A DNA stretch of 64,000 bases from Benincasa hispida (lineage: Eukaryota; Streptophyta; Magnoliopsida; Cucurbitales; Cucurbitaceae). Positions within the stretch are counted from its first letter, which is position 1, and every line of letters begins with the position of its first letter. This document shows positions 54,641 through 64,000 of this stretch, in pieces. The stretch lies in contig NC_052359.1 of NCBI RefSeq assembly GCF_009727055.1, positions 65,948,344-66,012,343 of the forward strand, given 5' to 3'. The notes beneath the pieces are model-generated. The model saw nothing but the letters and a program-made list of their open reading frames with translations, ran no database searches and was not told the DNA's origin. The translations under genes were made by a program, and so were the position numbers.

Positions 54641-56640
54641 TGAAGGAACTCGTTTTACGGAGAACCTTTGAACAGAAGCGGATCGTCCAAATCCCATTTC
54701 GATTGAAACAAACTTTTACAGTCAACAATACAGATTACGCATCAAAACATACATTACAACATGTTTTTTTTAATAAGAAATAAGGGTTTAGAGATTATAA
54801 CTTTGAAGAACTCTTCTTCATGTTAATCCCTTGAACTGCACGAACACTTCGAAAAAGTCACGAACACTCTAAACAATAGTAAACAACAACAAAACTCTCG
54901 AACCAAAAGAGGACACAACCACTTGGTGACCTTGGTATTCTCGGTGTAAGAACCCAGGAGTTGTGAGCTCTGGCTATTTTGGTTAGAGGGAAGTTTGGAG
55001 TTGAAGGAGGAAGACGATCGAAAAAGAGAACAGTCTATTGCATAGAAAATTCACTCAATCGTTTAGTCTAAGTGAGGCTATCGCATAGGCTCTGTAAATC
55101 GTGTAGAAGGGAAAAAAGAAAACCATTTTCTTTTTATTTAATTTTTCATAAACAAACCACTAACCTCCCACTAAGGTTGTTAAAGAGAAAAAAGGGATAA
55201 TTATCAAATATAATTAATAATATAAATAAATATGAAAACCAACTTATAATATTATATTTATAACTTATAGTTTTAATATTGCATCATATACAATATATAA
55301 AACAAAGTTCTTTTTCTCTATTTTATGGAATTTAATATAAGTCATATTTATATTAAATTTTACAACTATGAATCTTATTCATAGAAAATATATTTGAATC
55401 ATATTCAAATATTTGTTCCTCCAATTAAACTATAATGTATCAAATACATTTTGTCAACTATATCAAATATAATTGAATTAATTGAATTATATCATATATA
55501 ATTAAATTCCCTCTTATTAATTTCAACATTTCAAATTAACCCAAAAATTGATTTTCAACTAAATCATTTGAGCTACCAAGGAGACCTTATGGACCTGTAT
55601 TGGTAGCTTAAAGCTACAATGGTACATGAATAAATAATTAAACTCTTTAATTACTTTATCCACCATCTGTTAACTATCAGGCACTCCACTAAATACCGAC
55701 AGCTGCACTCTTCACACTACAGATATATTTCTGTGTCCATTGGATAAAACCAATCAACAGTACAATGACCCTTCACAAATTGCCCGTACGTACAACTGGG
55801 CCAAATTATCATTTTGCGCCCGTAGTTACGTTTAACTCCTTAAGTACCACTAATCCCTCTAATGAACAATAGATCATAGTCCCACTATGACTAAACCTCT
55901 CTCTAGCCAAGAGAGGGTGTGGCGCCACATTGTTCAAGGCCCGAAATTAGCCCTTAAGGGAGCAATTTTTTCTACTTACCCCTGCTTCGAGGAATGAGTG
56001 AATTTCATCTTGTGTAGTTGAGTTCCCAGCTTCTCAATCAGACGAATCCCTAAAATGGTAGGGTTGTTGAGTCGGTCATTTGGCCACCCTCACCCATGCA
56101 AATCAAAAGATCGCCCTCATAGGCAGGAGTTCAGAACTCACTCAGAATTAAGATCATGTTACCTGTGGTCATTCTAGTGAAATGAAAGTCTCTATTATGA
56201 ACGGTGCTATATAACGAGACTAAACATTTCATGGTTTGGTCTTATACAAACTCCTTTGTATAGAATATCCCCACTCGCATGTCTAATACATAAATGATCA
56301 GAATCAGATCATTTGTAGCACTTTACAACATTTTTAACACCTACAAGCGGGCCATACTCATAGTGTCACCAGGATAAGGTGTCCAATCTTATCTATATAC
56401 TACAGACCATTTAGGTTATCACTTAAACATGATCCATCTGTATGTCTCCACATACATGTTTAAGTTACAACGATAACCACGAATGTTAGTTTATTTGTTT
56501 GTGATTAATGCAACTAAAATATCATATATTTTATAGACAAAGTGAATAAAATATCAAATATTATTAATCACAGAAATGTTTGTTCATACAAGGTTTACAA
56601 ACTATAGAACCCTATAAGATTTAGGGCATCAATCCCAACA
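54641..56640 (-). mobile_element. Antisense copia LTR, 2000 bp, full length
   Basis: The plus-strand ends TGAAGGAACTC and AATCCCAACA give sense TGTTGGG..TTCCTTCA. It shares block order and many words with the 11443-13468 LTR ('ctcggtgtaagaacccagga', 'cttataatattatatttataac', 'gagagggtgtggcgcc'). The flanks are ttgca on the left and ttaag on the right, which do not match. It is therefore either a solo LTR with decayed flanks or a remnant of a recombination. Confidence 0.85.
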
Positions 56641-57032
56641 TTAAGGTCAATCAAGGAGTAATAATTTAATTATTTTACCACGAATCCACCACTGTGAACA
56701 AATACTTGCAAAATTTAGGTCTGAATGCAGCTTCTGATGCACGTTCAATAATAGAAGGTCCATATTCTGAAGAGAAAGAATCAACCAAACGATCATATGA
56801 CAAATGAACTGCAGTGATCATTTATCATAACCTAAATTATCGTTTATGTAAAAGTAATCTACACTTACATCTTTAAGCATCCACATGTTCTTTCCAAGAT
56901 TATGGAAAAATTCCTTAGTTTGAAACATGTATACGATAGTTCGTTGTTCAGTTTTGGTTTTTGGATTACTTCTCCAGAGCTTGTATACCTCCCCTAGAGT
57001 TTCATCCACTGGGAATAGTGGATCGTATGATC
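56641..57032 (-). pseudogene. ULP1-like protease pseudogene, upstream part
   Basis: The frame 56818-57009 contains 'FFHNLGKNMWMLKDVSVDYFYINDN', which resembles the N-terminal part of plant transposon-type ULP1 catalytic domains (a 'W L .. H ID' helix before the core). Past a stop, 'ADAF..KFCKYLFTVVDSW'-like sequence can be read down to 56690. It continues, in order, with the pieces at 54336-54640 and 51788-52069. A copia element begins at 57033, so the true 5' end is lost. Confidence 0.5.
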
Positions 57033-58867
57033 TGAAGGAAATCAGACATGAGGATTTTCATAAGCAGCAAAATGATCATTCCAAATTCCATTTGAAATTG
57101 AACATAAACAATTACAGTACAAGAAATGGAAACTCACAAGTCATGCAACAACTAGAAATTACAATATGCTTTAAGATAATCAAGGGATCGCAAATACATA
57201 TCTTTGAAGACTCATTCTTCAAACTCCCTCAATCATGAACGCTGGTTCAGTCTCCAAGACAGTAATACACAAACGCTCGAACACAACGACCATAACACAA
57301 CACGATCAACATCAACCACCACACGAACAATGCGAACACACAACGAACGACCTCCAAAACCTTGAACTCATTCGAGTTGAGTGAGGACACCACCACAATG
57401 GTTACCTTGGTATTCTCGGTGTGAGAATCTAGGAGTTGTGGGCTCTGTATGGACTTGGTTAGAGGAAGAGATTGGAGGAACAACAATCGTGTAGACAATT
57501 GAGCAAGTGGGAGATGAGAAGTGTCTATTGTATAGATGAATGCTCAATTGTGTAGAAGAAGGCAACCTATCATATAGATAATGCCCTGCAATCGTTTAGC
57601 AACAACCAACTGAGTTAACTATCGTATAGTAACAATCTATGATCGTTTAGTCTCTCTATGAGCTATTATTTAGTGAAACAATTTCACTTGACAGCATCTT
57701 CGTGAGTTCATTTCCAAATCAAGCAACTCTTCTAAATTTAGGAAAATATTTTTCCTTTTATCTCACGGTTACCATAAAACCACCAATAACCTCCCACTCA
57801 ATTGGTTATTAGAGAAAAAGATATTATTATCCAATAATTAATATTATTATAAATATACATGATAACCAATTTACCATATTATATTTATAACATATAGTTT
57901 TAATATTTCATCTCATGAAACATATAAACCATAGTTCTTTTTCTATTTTATCGTACTTAATGTAAATCATATTTACATTAATTCTCCACTTGATGTATCT
58001 CATACATCACACTAATTATAACATATATAATTGAATTTTCTTTTGTCAATTTGAACATTTCAAATAAACCTCAAGAACTGATTCTCAACTTGAATCCATT
58101 GAGCTATCAAGGGGCCTTATGAACTTGTAGCTTGAAGCTCCAACAGTCCGTGAATAACTAACTAAACTCTTTAGTCATGGGATCCACCATTTGTTAACTG
58201 TTAGGCACTCTACTATCAGCCCTTAAAGAAGCAATCTATCTACTTACCCTTGCTTCGAGGAAGGAATGAATTTCATCTTGTGTAACTAAGTTCCCAGCTC
58301 CCAAATCAGAAAAATCCCGAAAAAGATAGGCATGTTGAGTTGGCAATCTGGCCACTCTCGCCCATACTAATTAAAGGACCGCTCTCAAAGGTAGGAGTTT
58401 CCAAAACACTCAGGATTGAAGTCATGTCACATATGATTATTTAGGTGAAATGTAAGTCTCAAGTATCAATGTCGTTATATAAAGAGACGAATCATCTCGT
58501 GGTCCGATCTTATACAAACTTTTTGTATAGGACACCTCTCGCATGTCTCCACATGAATGGCCAGGATTAACCATTTGTAGTCGTTCGTAACACTTACAAA
58601 CCTCTATAAAGCGGGTCGTATCCGTAGTGTCACCAAGTTCAAGTATCCTTCTTAATCCTTATACTACAGACCTTTTTAGGTTATCACATAAGGCATAATC
58701 CAATTGTATATCTCATATACATGCTTAAGTTTTCATACAATAACCATGGAGCTTTGTTTATTGGATAAGAGTAAATGCAAAAGAAAGTAACTTTTATTTT
58801 ATTCATAACAATGTGTACAGTTTATAAACTACAAGACTCTGGGAGAATTAGAACACCAATCCCAACA
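57033..58867 (-). mobile_element. 3' LTR of minus-strand copia element D, 1835 bp
   Basis: The plus-strand ends TGAAGGAAATC and AATCCCAACA are the two LTR termini in reverse. The CGATCG/ATCGTATAG cluster occurs at 57480-57660 and 'tattctcggtgtgagaatc' at 57410. It is closest to LTRs C and C' ('ggtattagagaaaaag', 'cacggttaccat', 'agaccacgagatg'-type blocks). The polypurine tract follows at 58868 in the minus sense. Confidence 0.85.
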
Positions 58868-59003
58868 ATTTCCTACTTGTCCTAATGCCTTGGGAGACTA
58901 ATGTACAATACATGAAAAGTACAAGTACAATATACAATAAACTAAGGCATACTCTATACCCCAGTATCATCTCCCATTTGCCCTAGATAAGATGCCGCAT
59001 GTC
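58868..59003 (-). other. Polypurine tract and 3' noncoding tail of element D
   Basis: 'atttcctacttgtccta' (plus strand) is the tract in reverse. Beyond it the tail shares 'gagtctcccaaggcatt'-like sequence with 34465-34497 of element C'. Confidence 0.7.
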
Positions 59004-59540
59004 TCATAGACCCAGACACTCTAGATGATCCTCAAACATTTTAGCCGTGAGAGCCTTTGTAAATGGATCAATAATGTTGTGCTCCGACGCAATCTTCGTG
59101 ACTATCACATCACTGCGATGCACAATCTCCCTGATCAAGTGATATTTCTGTTCGATATGCTTGTCTCTACGATGACTCTGAGGTTCCTTTGAATTTGCCA
59201 TAGCCCTTTTGTTATCACAATAAAGAGTTATCGACAAATCCATATTTGGAACAACTTCCAAATCTGTAAGGAATTTCCTCAGTGCAACGACCTTCTTAGG
59301 TGCGTCACAAGTGGCGACATATCCTCAATGAATTTCCTTACTTGATGCTTCGCCATACTACAGCCCCTCCATTCAGAGTGAAAACTGACCTTGATGTCGA
59401 TTTACGAGAATCTCTATCAATCTGAAAGTCAGAGTCTGTGTATCCTGTAAGGATCAAATCCTTATCTCCATACATGAGCATGTAGTCTTTCGTTCTCTGA
59501 AGATACTTGAGGATCGGTTTGACCGTCATCCAGTGATCTT
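59004..59540 (-). pseudogene. Copia RNase H of element D
   Basis: Two minus-strand frames carry it. The first (59338-59529) has 'ILKYLQRTKDYMLMYGDKDLILTGYTDSDFQIDRDSRKSTSRSVFTLNGGAVVWRSIK' with the first Asp. The second (59004-59261) has 'EVVPNMDLSITLYCDNKRAMANSKEPQSHRRDKHIEQKYHLIREIVHRSDVIVTKIASEHNIIDPFTKAL'. Between them about 35 residues, including the catalytic Glu segment 'STMEAEY', are missing or scrambled, so the domain is inactive. Confidence 0.87.
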
Positions 59541-60386
59541 ATCCTGGATTAGACTGGTAATGACTGACAATCCCTACTGCATAGTAAATGTCAGGTCTGG
59601 TACACAACATTGCATATATTAAGCTTCCAACAGTTGAAGCATAGGGAATCTGTCTCATCTCCTCAATCTCTTGAGGTGTCTTAGGACACTGATCCTTAGA
59701 TAATACGATTCTATACCTGAAGGGTAATAAACCCATCTTGAAATCCTACATCTTATACTTGATCATCATTTGATCGATGTACGATGACTAAGGCAAGACT
59801 AACCTCTTATTCTTATGATCTTGAATAATCTGGATCCCTAGAATATACTATGCCTCACCCAAATCTTTCATTTGGAACTAGGCGGCTAGCCACTTTTATA
59901 TGTCAATCAGAAACTCTACATCATTCCCAATGAGTAGAATATCATCTCCATACAGTATCGGAAAAGCTATTGAGCTATTGATGATCTTCTTGTAAACACA
60001 AAGCTCATCAACGTTCTGATCAAAGTCAAACGATTTGACCACACTGTCAAATCTAATGTTCCATGATCTAGACACTTGTTTCAGCTCATAAATGGACCTA
60101 TTAAGCTTGTAAACTCTTTGGTCTTGATCTGGAACGATGAACTCTCTTGTTGAGCCATGTAGATGGTCTCCTCAAGATTATCATTAAGAAAGGTAGTCTT
60201 GACATCCATTTGCCATATCTCATAATCATAAAATGTGGCTATGGACAGGAGTATCCTGATAGACTTAAACATGACAACAGGTGAGAAAGTTTCCTCATAG
60301 TCCACTCCCTCGACCTGGGTATAACCATTTGCCATGAGTCTAGCTTTAAAGGTTTGCACCTTTCCATCTACACCTCGTTTTCACTT
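59541..60386 (-). pseudogene. Copia reverse transcriptase of element D
   Basis: The frame 60081-60359 reads '[72 protein letters not shown]'. A frame break, '[48 protein letters not shown]' and a catalytic box reading YGDD in place of YVDD (near 59950) follow. The frame 59539-59736 gives 'MGLLPFRYRIVLSKDQCPKTPQEIEEMRQIPYASTVGSLIYAMLCTRPDIYYAVGIVSHYQSN'. Stops and frameshifts separate the parts. Gene order is normal. Confidence 0.87.
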
Positions 60387-60740
60387 CTAGATCCACTTAC
60401 ACCCTATAATTTTTACCCCATCAAGTTGATCCACGAGTTCCCAGATGTTATTTAAGTACATAGACTTCATTTCTTGATTCATGGCTTTAATCCACTCATC
60501 TCTGTCAACATCCACCATCGCTTGCTTAAAAGACAATGCATCCTTGACCCCATCATTAGAAATGATGTTATGGTCTTTAGTTAAACCCATGTAGCGTTCC
60601 GGTGGGTTTATAACCCTCCCACTACGTCGAGGAAGTCTCAACCCTTGAGATGGTTAACTAGATGTATCGACCTCAACAACTCTTGTTGAACCCTCAGTAG
60701 TCTCACGTAAAACAAGCTTACTTTGTGACTTATGATCCCT
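60387..60740 (-). pseudogene. Copia integrase-RT linker of element D
   Basis: The frame 60387-60641 reads 'RLPRRSGRVINPPERYMGLTKDHNIISNDGVKDALSFKQAMVDVDRDEWIKAMNQEMKSMYLNNIWELVDQLDGVKIIGCKWI', the conserved spacer between integrase and reverse transcriptase. It ends at a stop just before the KRKRG motif. Confidence 0.85.
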
Positions 60741-61560
60741 GATGTGGTCTTATTCAAGGAAGATAGCATTTATAGAAACAAACACTTTGTTCTCACTCGG
60801 ATCATAGAAGTATCCACCTTTCATTTCCCTGGGGTTGCCTACAAAGAGACGCACTTTCGAACGCGGTTCTAACTTCTTAGGGTTAGTCACTAGCACATGG
60901 GTCGGACACCCCCAAATCCTGAAGTGGTGTAAACTACCTTTATGGCCTTTTTACTACTCAAAATGGTTTCAGAAACACTTTTCAAGGGAACGTTCTTCAG
61001 AATATAACATGTAGTCTCCACTGCAAAACCCCAAAATTAGTCTGGAATATGAGCATAACTTATCATAGACCGAACCATGTCCAACAAGGTTCTATTTCTC
61101 CTTTCTAATACACCATTTTGTTTAGGTATACCTGGGACCAAGAGTTGGGATGTAATTCCATGTTCTATCATGTAGTTCTGGAATTAGAGGTTTATATACT
61201 CTTCACCAAGATCAGATCGTAGTGTTTTTATCATCTTACGTAACAGGTTTTCAACTTCCACCTTATACTCTTTGAACTTTTCAAGGGATTCAGACTTTCG
61301 TTGCATTAGGTAGAGATGCCCATACCTTGAATAATCATTTATGAAAGAGATGAAATATTCATACCCACCTCGAGCTCTTACACTCATTGGACCACAGAGA
61401 TCTGAATGTACAAGCTCCAACGCTTCCTTGGCTATGTAACCTTTTCCAGTAAAAGGTCGTTTGGTCATTTTGCCTTCAAGGCATGATTCATACACCAACA
61501 AAGAGTTTTCTTCTAAACTATTTAGAAGTCCACACTTCACCAACTTCTCCATCCTATTGA
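60741..61560 (-). pseudogene. Copia integrase of element D
   Basis: The frame 61184-61552 covers the zinc region tail ('VYESCLEGKMTKRPFTGKGY', one Cys of C-x2-C replaced by Tyr) and the start of the core ('ELVHSDLCGPMS', 'YFISFINDYSRYGHLYLMQ', 'IKTLRSDLGEEYINL'). The second catalytic Asp region reads IND where IDD is usual. Beyond 61184 frames shift; 'GIPKQNGVLERRN'-like sequence near 61100-61130 and 'VGNPREMKGGYFYDPSENKVF' near 60800 are still visible. The C-terminal 'FETPFELW' motif is lost in a small deletion near 60955. Confidence 0.86.
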
Positions 61561-62125
61561 GATTGATGGGATCTAACCTTAGAGGCCAAAGATGGGCATT
61601 TTCCTTAGGAAAAACCTTTTATCTTCTAGTTGTTGTCACCGTACTGAACATTTCAGTATTAAACAAGGCTTTTATGACTAATGGCCTTAGTACATACAAG
61701 TTATTTTTCATTGAACCAAAACCAATCTCCATACCATTCTTGAAAATAAACACTTTACTCTCAGAAAAGGAGACGATATAACCTTGTTCAATCAGACAAT
61801 AAATTGAGATTAAGTTCCTCTTTATATGAGGAACTACAAAAACATTATCCAATAACAGATAACATTTCTTGTCCAAAAATAACTTTAGCCTACCTCTAGC
61901 AACAGCTGAAACATCCTCATCAGTACTGACTCAAAGAGTCAACTCTCTTTATGGCAACGTTTGCCAAGAATTGAATCTTTGGTAAGAGGAAATGACGTGA
62001 TTAGTAGCACTTGAATCAAGGATCCAGGCAGAATCATCATTCTCTTCCAAACACGTCTCCAAGACCAATAAATCATATTTACTGTCTTTAGACATCCTCC
62101 TATTTTGGAGAGTAGTGGGATCACT
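61561..62125 (-). pseudogene. Copia protease and GAG-pre-integrase of element D
   Basis: Frame 61619-61876 reads 'MDKKCYLLLDNVFVVPHIKRNLISIYCLIEQGYIVSFSESKVFIFKNGMEIGFGSMKNNLYVLRPLVIKALFNTEMFST'. The protease motif in frame 61949-62362 is 'WILDSSATNHV' (DSSA in place of DSGA). A frame change separates the two. It corresponds to 31260-31740 of element C'. Confidence 0.85.
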
Positions 62126-62564
62126 ATCAGAACCTAAATAAGCTCCAAGTTCCATGTCAAAGAACACTTCTCGTCGATGAACTTCAACAGAGTTAGCAAT
62201 ACTTGCTTTCTCTTCCTGGAGGTTATCTTGGGAACTGACACTACTACTTTTGTCATCCATCCCTTTGTGCTCAAAAAGTAAGAACTGACATTCAAACAAA
62301 TCTTGAAACGAGCCTGATCTTACGTGCAATGACCATGTTCTCAACCCTATTGGCCAAAGCATCAGGTATGCTAGCTAAAATGTGAAGGTCGAGCCAATGA
62401 ATTAGCCTTCATCTACACCTCATATGCATTATGAACACTTCGCAGTGCATCAAGGATTGGGACTTGAGGACTCTCCTCAACAATGAAAAACTGGAGGTCG
62501 TTTACCACGAAATACGTTTTAACGGACTCTTTCTACTGTATGAAATCAGTCAAACTAAAGGCAT
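62126..62564 (-). pseudogene. Copia gag remnant of element D
   Basis: From 62560 down, 'FVVNDLQFFIVEESPQVPILDALRSVHNAYEV' and, after a break, 'LHILASIPDALANRVENMVIARKIRLVSRFV' can be read. The open frame continues with 'FQDLFECQFLLFEHKGMDDKSSSVSSQDNLQEEKASIANSVEVHRREVFFDMELGAYLGSDSDPTT'. The piece 'NSVEVHRREVFFDMELGAYLGSDSDP' is absent from elements C and C', so D keeps more of the gag-protease joint. No CCHC zinc knuckle is present here either. Confidence 0.8.
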
Positions 62565-63413
62565 TTAACAGAAAATCAAAGATGTTGCTGAAAACAAAAA
62601 CACATTGACCTATATTAGGTTTTAAGCAAATACTTGTTGAAAAGAATACAACATCCAATACGATTTAGCAAAACTAACGTGAACCTCGTGTGACATCTAG
62701 TTTCGCAATGACGCTTCAAAGGTTTAGGACAAAAGTCGTCGAAGGATGGTCAATTTATCCCTCCTCTGAATTGAGACATTCTCAACCAGCCATTAATATC
62801 AGAACAACTTTTACTCCTATAACGACTAGCTATCATTGTTTTGGTCAAGAAACCATTTACTTACTTAACAATTTCTCTTAAGTGTGACTCGTCATTTCAG
62901 GCCTTAGAGTTCCGCCCCAAGCAGCATGGCTGAAGGGAAAAATTCGATTGGGGAAAAAACTAAAGTGACTCTATCCATTTCTGGAGTTCACATTGATATT
63001 GACCAACTGCACAAAACCCATCCGAAGGGCGGACGCTCCTAGAACGCCACGAGAGAGTGCAAGAATGATCTTACGGTGCGAATAAATGAAGGAGATCGTA
63101 GGACGTGTTGACACACACCCTTCACCCACTTATTATAAATACTCTATCCGTTCTTCTTGATATTGACTCATGCAAACACCATCCGAAGGGGGATGCTCCC
63201 CAAGGCACCACAAGGCCAAGAATGAATTCTCACGACGTGAACATTCAGGGAGGAACGTGAGTGGAATCATTGACATATCACATGTATCTCTTCCTCTCAC
63301 TGAGTATTTTATAACCTAGGGTTTAGTTTACTTAGAAAAAACACGGCTAAGGATTTTAACTAAGTGACTTTTTAGGTTTGCCTAAGAGTAAGATTTACCT
63401 TGGATAATTGATC
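62565..63413 (-). other. Copia element D leader (untranslated), truncated
   Basis: This is the reverse of the element C leader between about 26930 and 27785. It has 'gacatctagtttcgcaatgacgcttcaaagg', the paired 'caccatccgaaggg..gatgctcc' blocks and 'ctcactgagtattttataacc'. It has no coding potential. The upstream part of the leader and the 5' LTR are replaced at 63414 by a plus-strand LTR. Confidence 0.75.
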
Positions 63414-64000
63414 TGTTGAGGTTGATGCCCTAAAGTCTCGTGTCCTATAGTTTGTAAACAGAATATACGAACATCTGTGATTGTTAATATATGATATTTA
63501 TTTCACATCTTGTTGTTTTGCTCGGTTATTTGTTTTATTTGCTTTACCATAAACCAATAAACATAAAATTCCTGGTTATCTATATGTGACTCAAGCATGT
63601 ATGTGGTGACATACAAGTGGATCATGCCTTGAGTGATAACGAAAATGGTCTGTAGTAAATGGATAAAGGAGGGAAATCTCGTGACTTGCCACAGATGGTC
63701 TGATCCTAATCATTCGTGTTGGGGGCGTTCTATACAAAGAGTTTGTATAAGACCTAACCACGAAGTGTTAACATCACGTTATATAACACCGTTCATGACG
63801 GAGTCTTCACTTCACTAGGATGACCATAGGTAACATGACCTCAATCCTGAGTGAGTTGGAAACTCCTGCCATCGAGGGCGGACCTTTGATTTGTATGGGT
63901 GCGAGTGGCCAAGTCGCTGATTCAAACCTACCATTTTAGGGATTCGTCTGATTTGGGAGTAGGGAACTCAGCTACACAAGATGAAATTTACTCCTTCCCC
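63414..64000 (+). mobile_element. Plus-strand copia LTR, start only (runs off window)
   Basis: It begins TGTTGAGGTTGATGCCC and continues with 'gtcctatagtttgtaaacag', 'gataacgaaaatggtctgtag', 'atgaccataggtaacatgacctc' and 'gagtgagttggaaactcctgcc'. It is the same family as LTR B (13872-15660), for which it supplies the missing first 40 bases. The rest lies beyond the window. Confidence 0.85.

Noticed and set aside
57028..63413. tgatc at both 57028-57032 and 63409-63413 as a duplication around element D
   Set aside because: The right-hand boundary is the start of a plus-strand LTR, not the 5' end of minus-strand element D, so the match is probably chance.

Overview
This window is gene-poor, AT-rich plant nuclear DNA and reads as a nested retrotransposon cluster. 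Nuclear plant origin is shown by an intact tRNA-Leu gene, Ty1/copia elements with initiator-Met tRNA primer sites, Athila/Tat-like and chromovirus-like Ty3/gypsy LTRs, and a Mutator-like element (MULE) carrying a ULP1 protease. A eudicot is likely and a cucurbit is my best guess, because ULP1-bearing MULEs are known from melon; that is an inference, since no species marker is visible. I see no intact protein-coding host gene.

Layout. 1-5418 is AT-rich intergenic DNA with degenerate repeats, a tRNA-derived-looking dispersed repeat and a cluster of TGGGCY promoter-like motifs. A tRNA-Leu(CAG) gene lies at 5429-5510 on the minus strand. From about 5560 to 48747 almost everything is transposable-element sequence. 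A plus-strand copia remnant (5898-9938) is split by a solo Athila/Tat-like LTR (6746-8410, TSD atcca). A second copia integrase fragment (9939-10196, continuing at 30299) is split by a 20.1-kb insertion bounded by the 5-bp repeat ttatg. That insertion is an antisense copia LTR, itself opened at 11442/29702 by a further antisense copia element (repeat ggagt/agagt), which is in turn filled with plus-strand copia LTRs, a 4.4-kb palindromic LTR-like element (15661-20071, TSD ggtgt) and a chromovirus-type solo LTR (22805-25317, TSD gttca). Downstream is the best preserved plus-strand copia coding region (30971-34381). Its 3' LTR is interrupted by an Athila-like 3' end in palindromic form (36255-41993). 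Two more LTRs, an RNase H remnant split by another solo LTR (46603-47892, TSD acctt) and its 3' LTR follow.

48748-57032 is older substrate: a MULE remnant with a mudrA-like N-terminus on the plus strand and a converging ULP1 protease pseudogene on the minus strand, broken by one Athila-like solo LTR (50444-51579, TSD gacat) and two antisense copia LTRs. From 57033 to 63413 lies a minus-strand copia element with its whole pol order but many frame breaks. A plus-strand copia LTR starts at 63414 and runs off the window.

No element looks autonomous: all copia polyproteins carry stops, frameshifts or deletions, and the gag copies lack their zinc knuckle. The items most worth checking are the two palindromic retroelement insertions, the clusters of CGATCG-containing motifs in copia leaders and LTRs, the five-level nesting, and an exact Nextera mate-pair junction adaptor embedded at 20800-20837, which is an assembly artefact.
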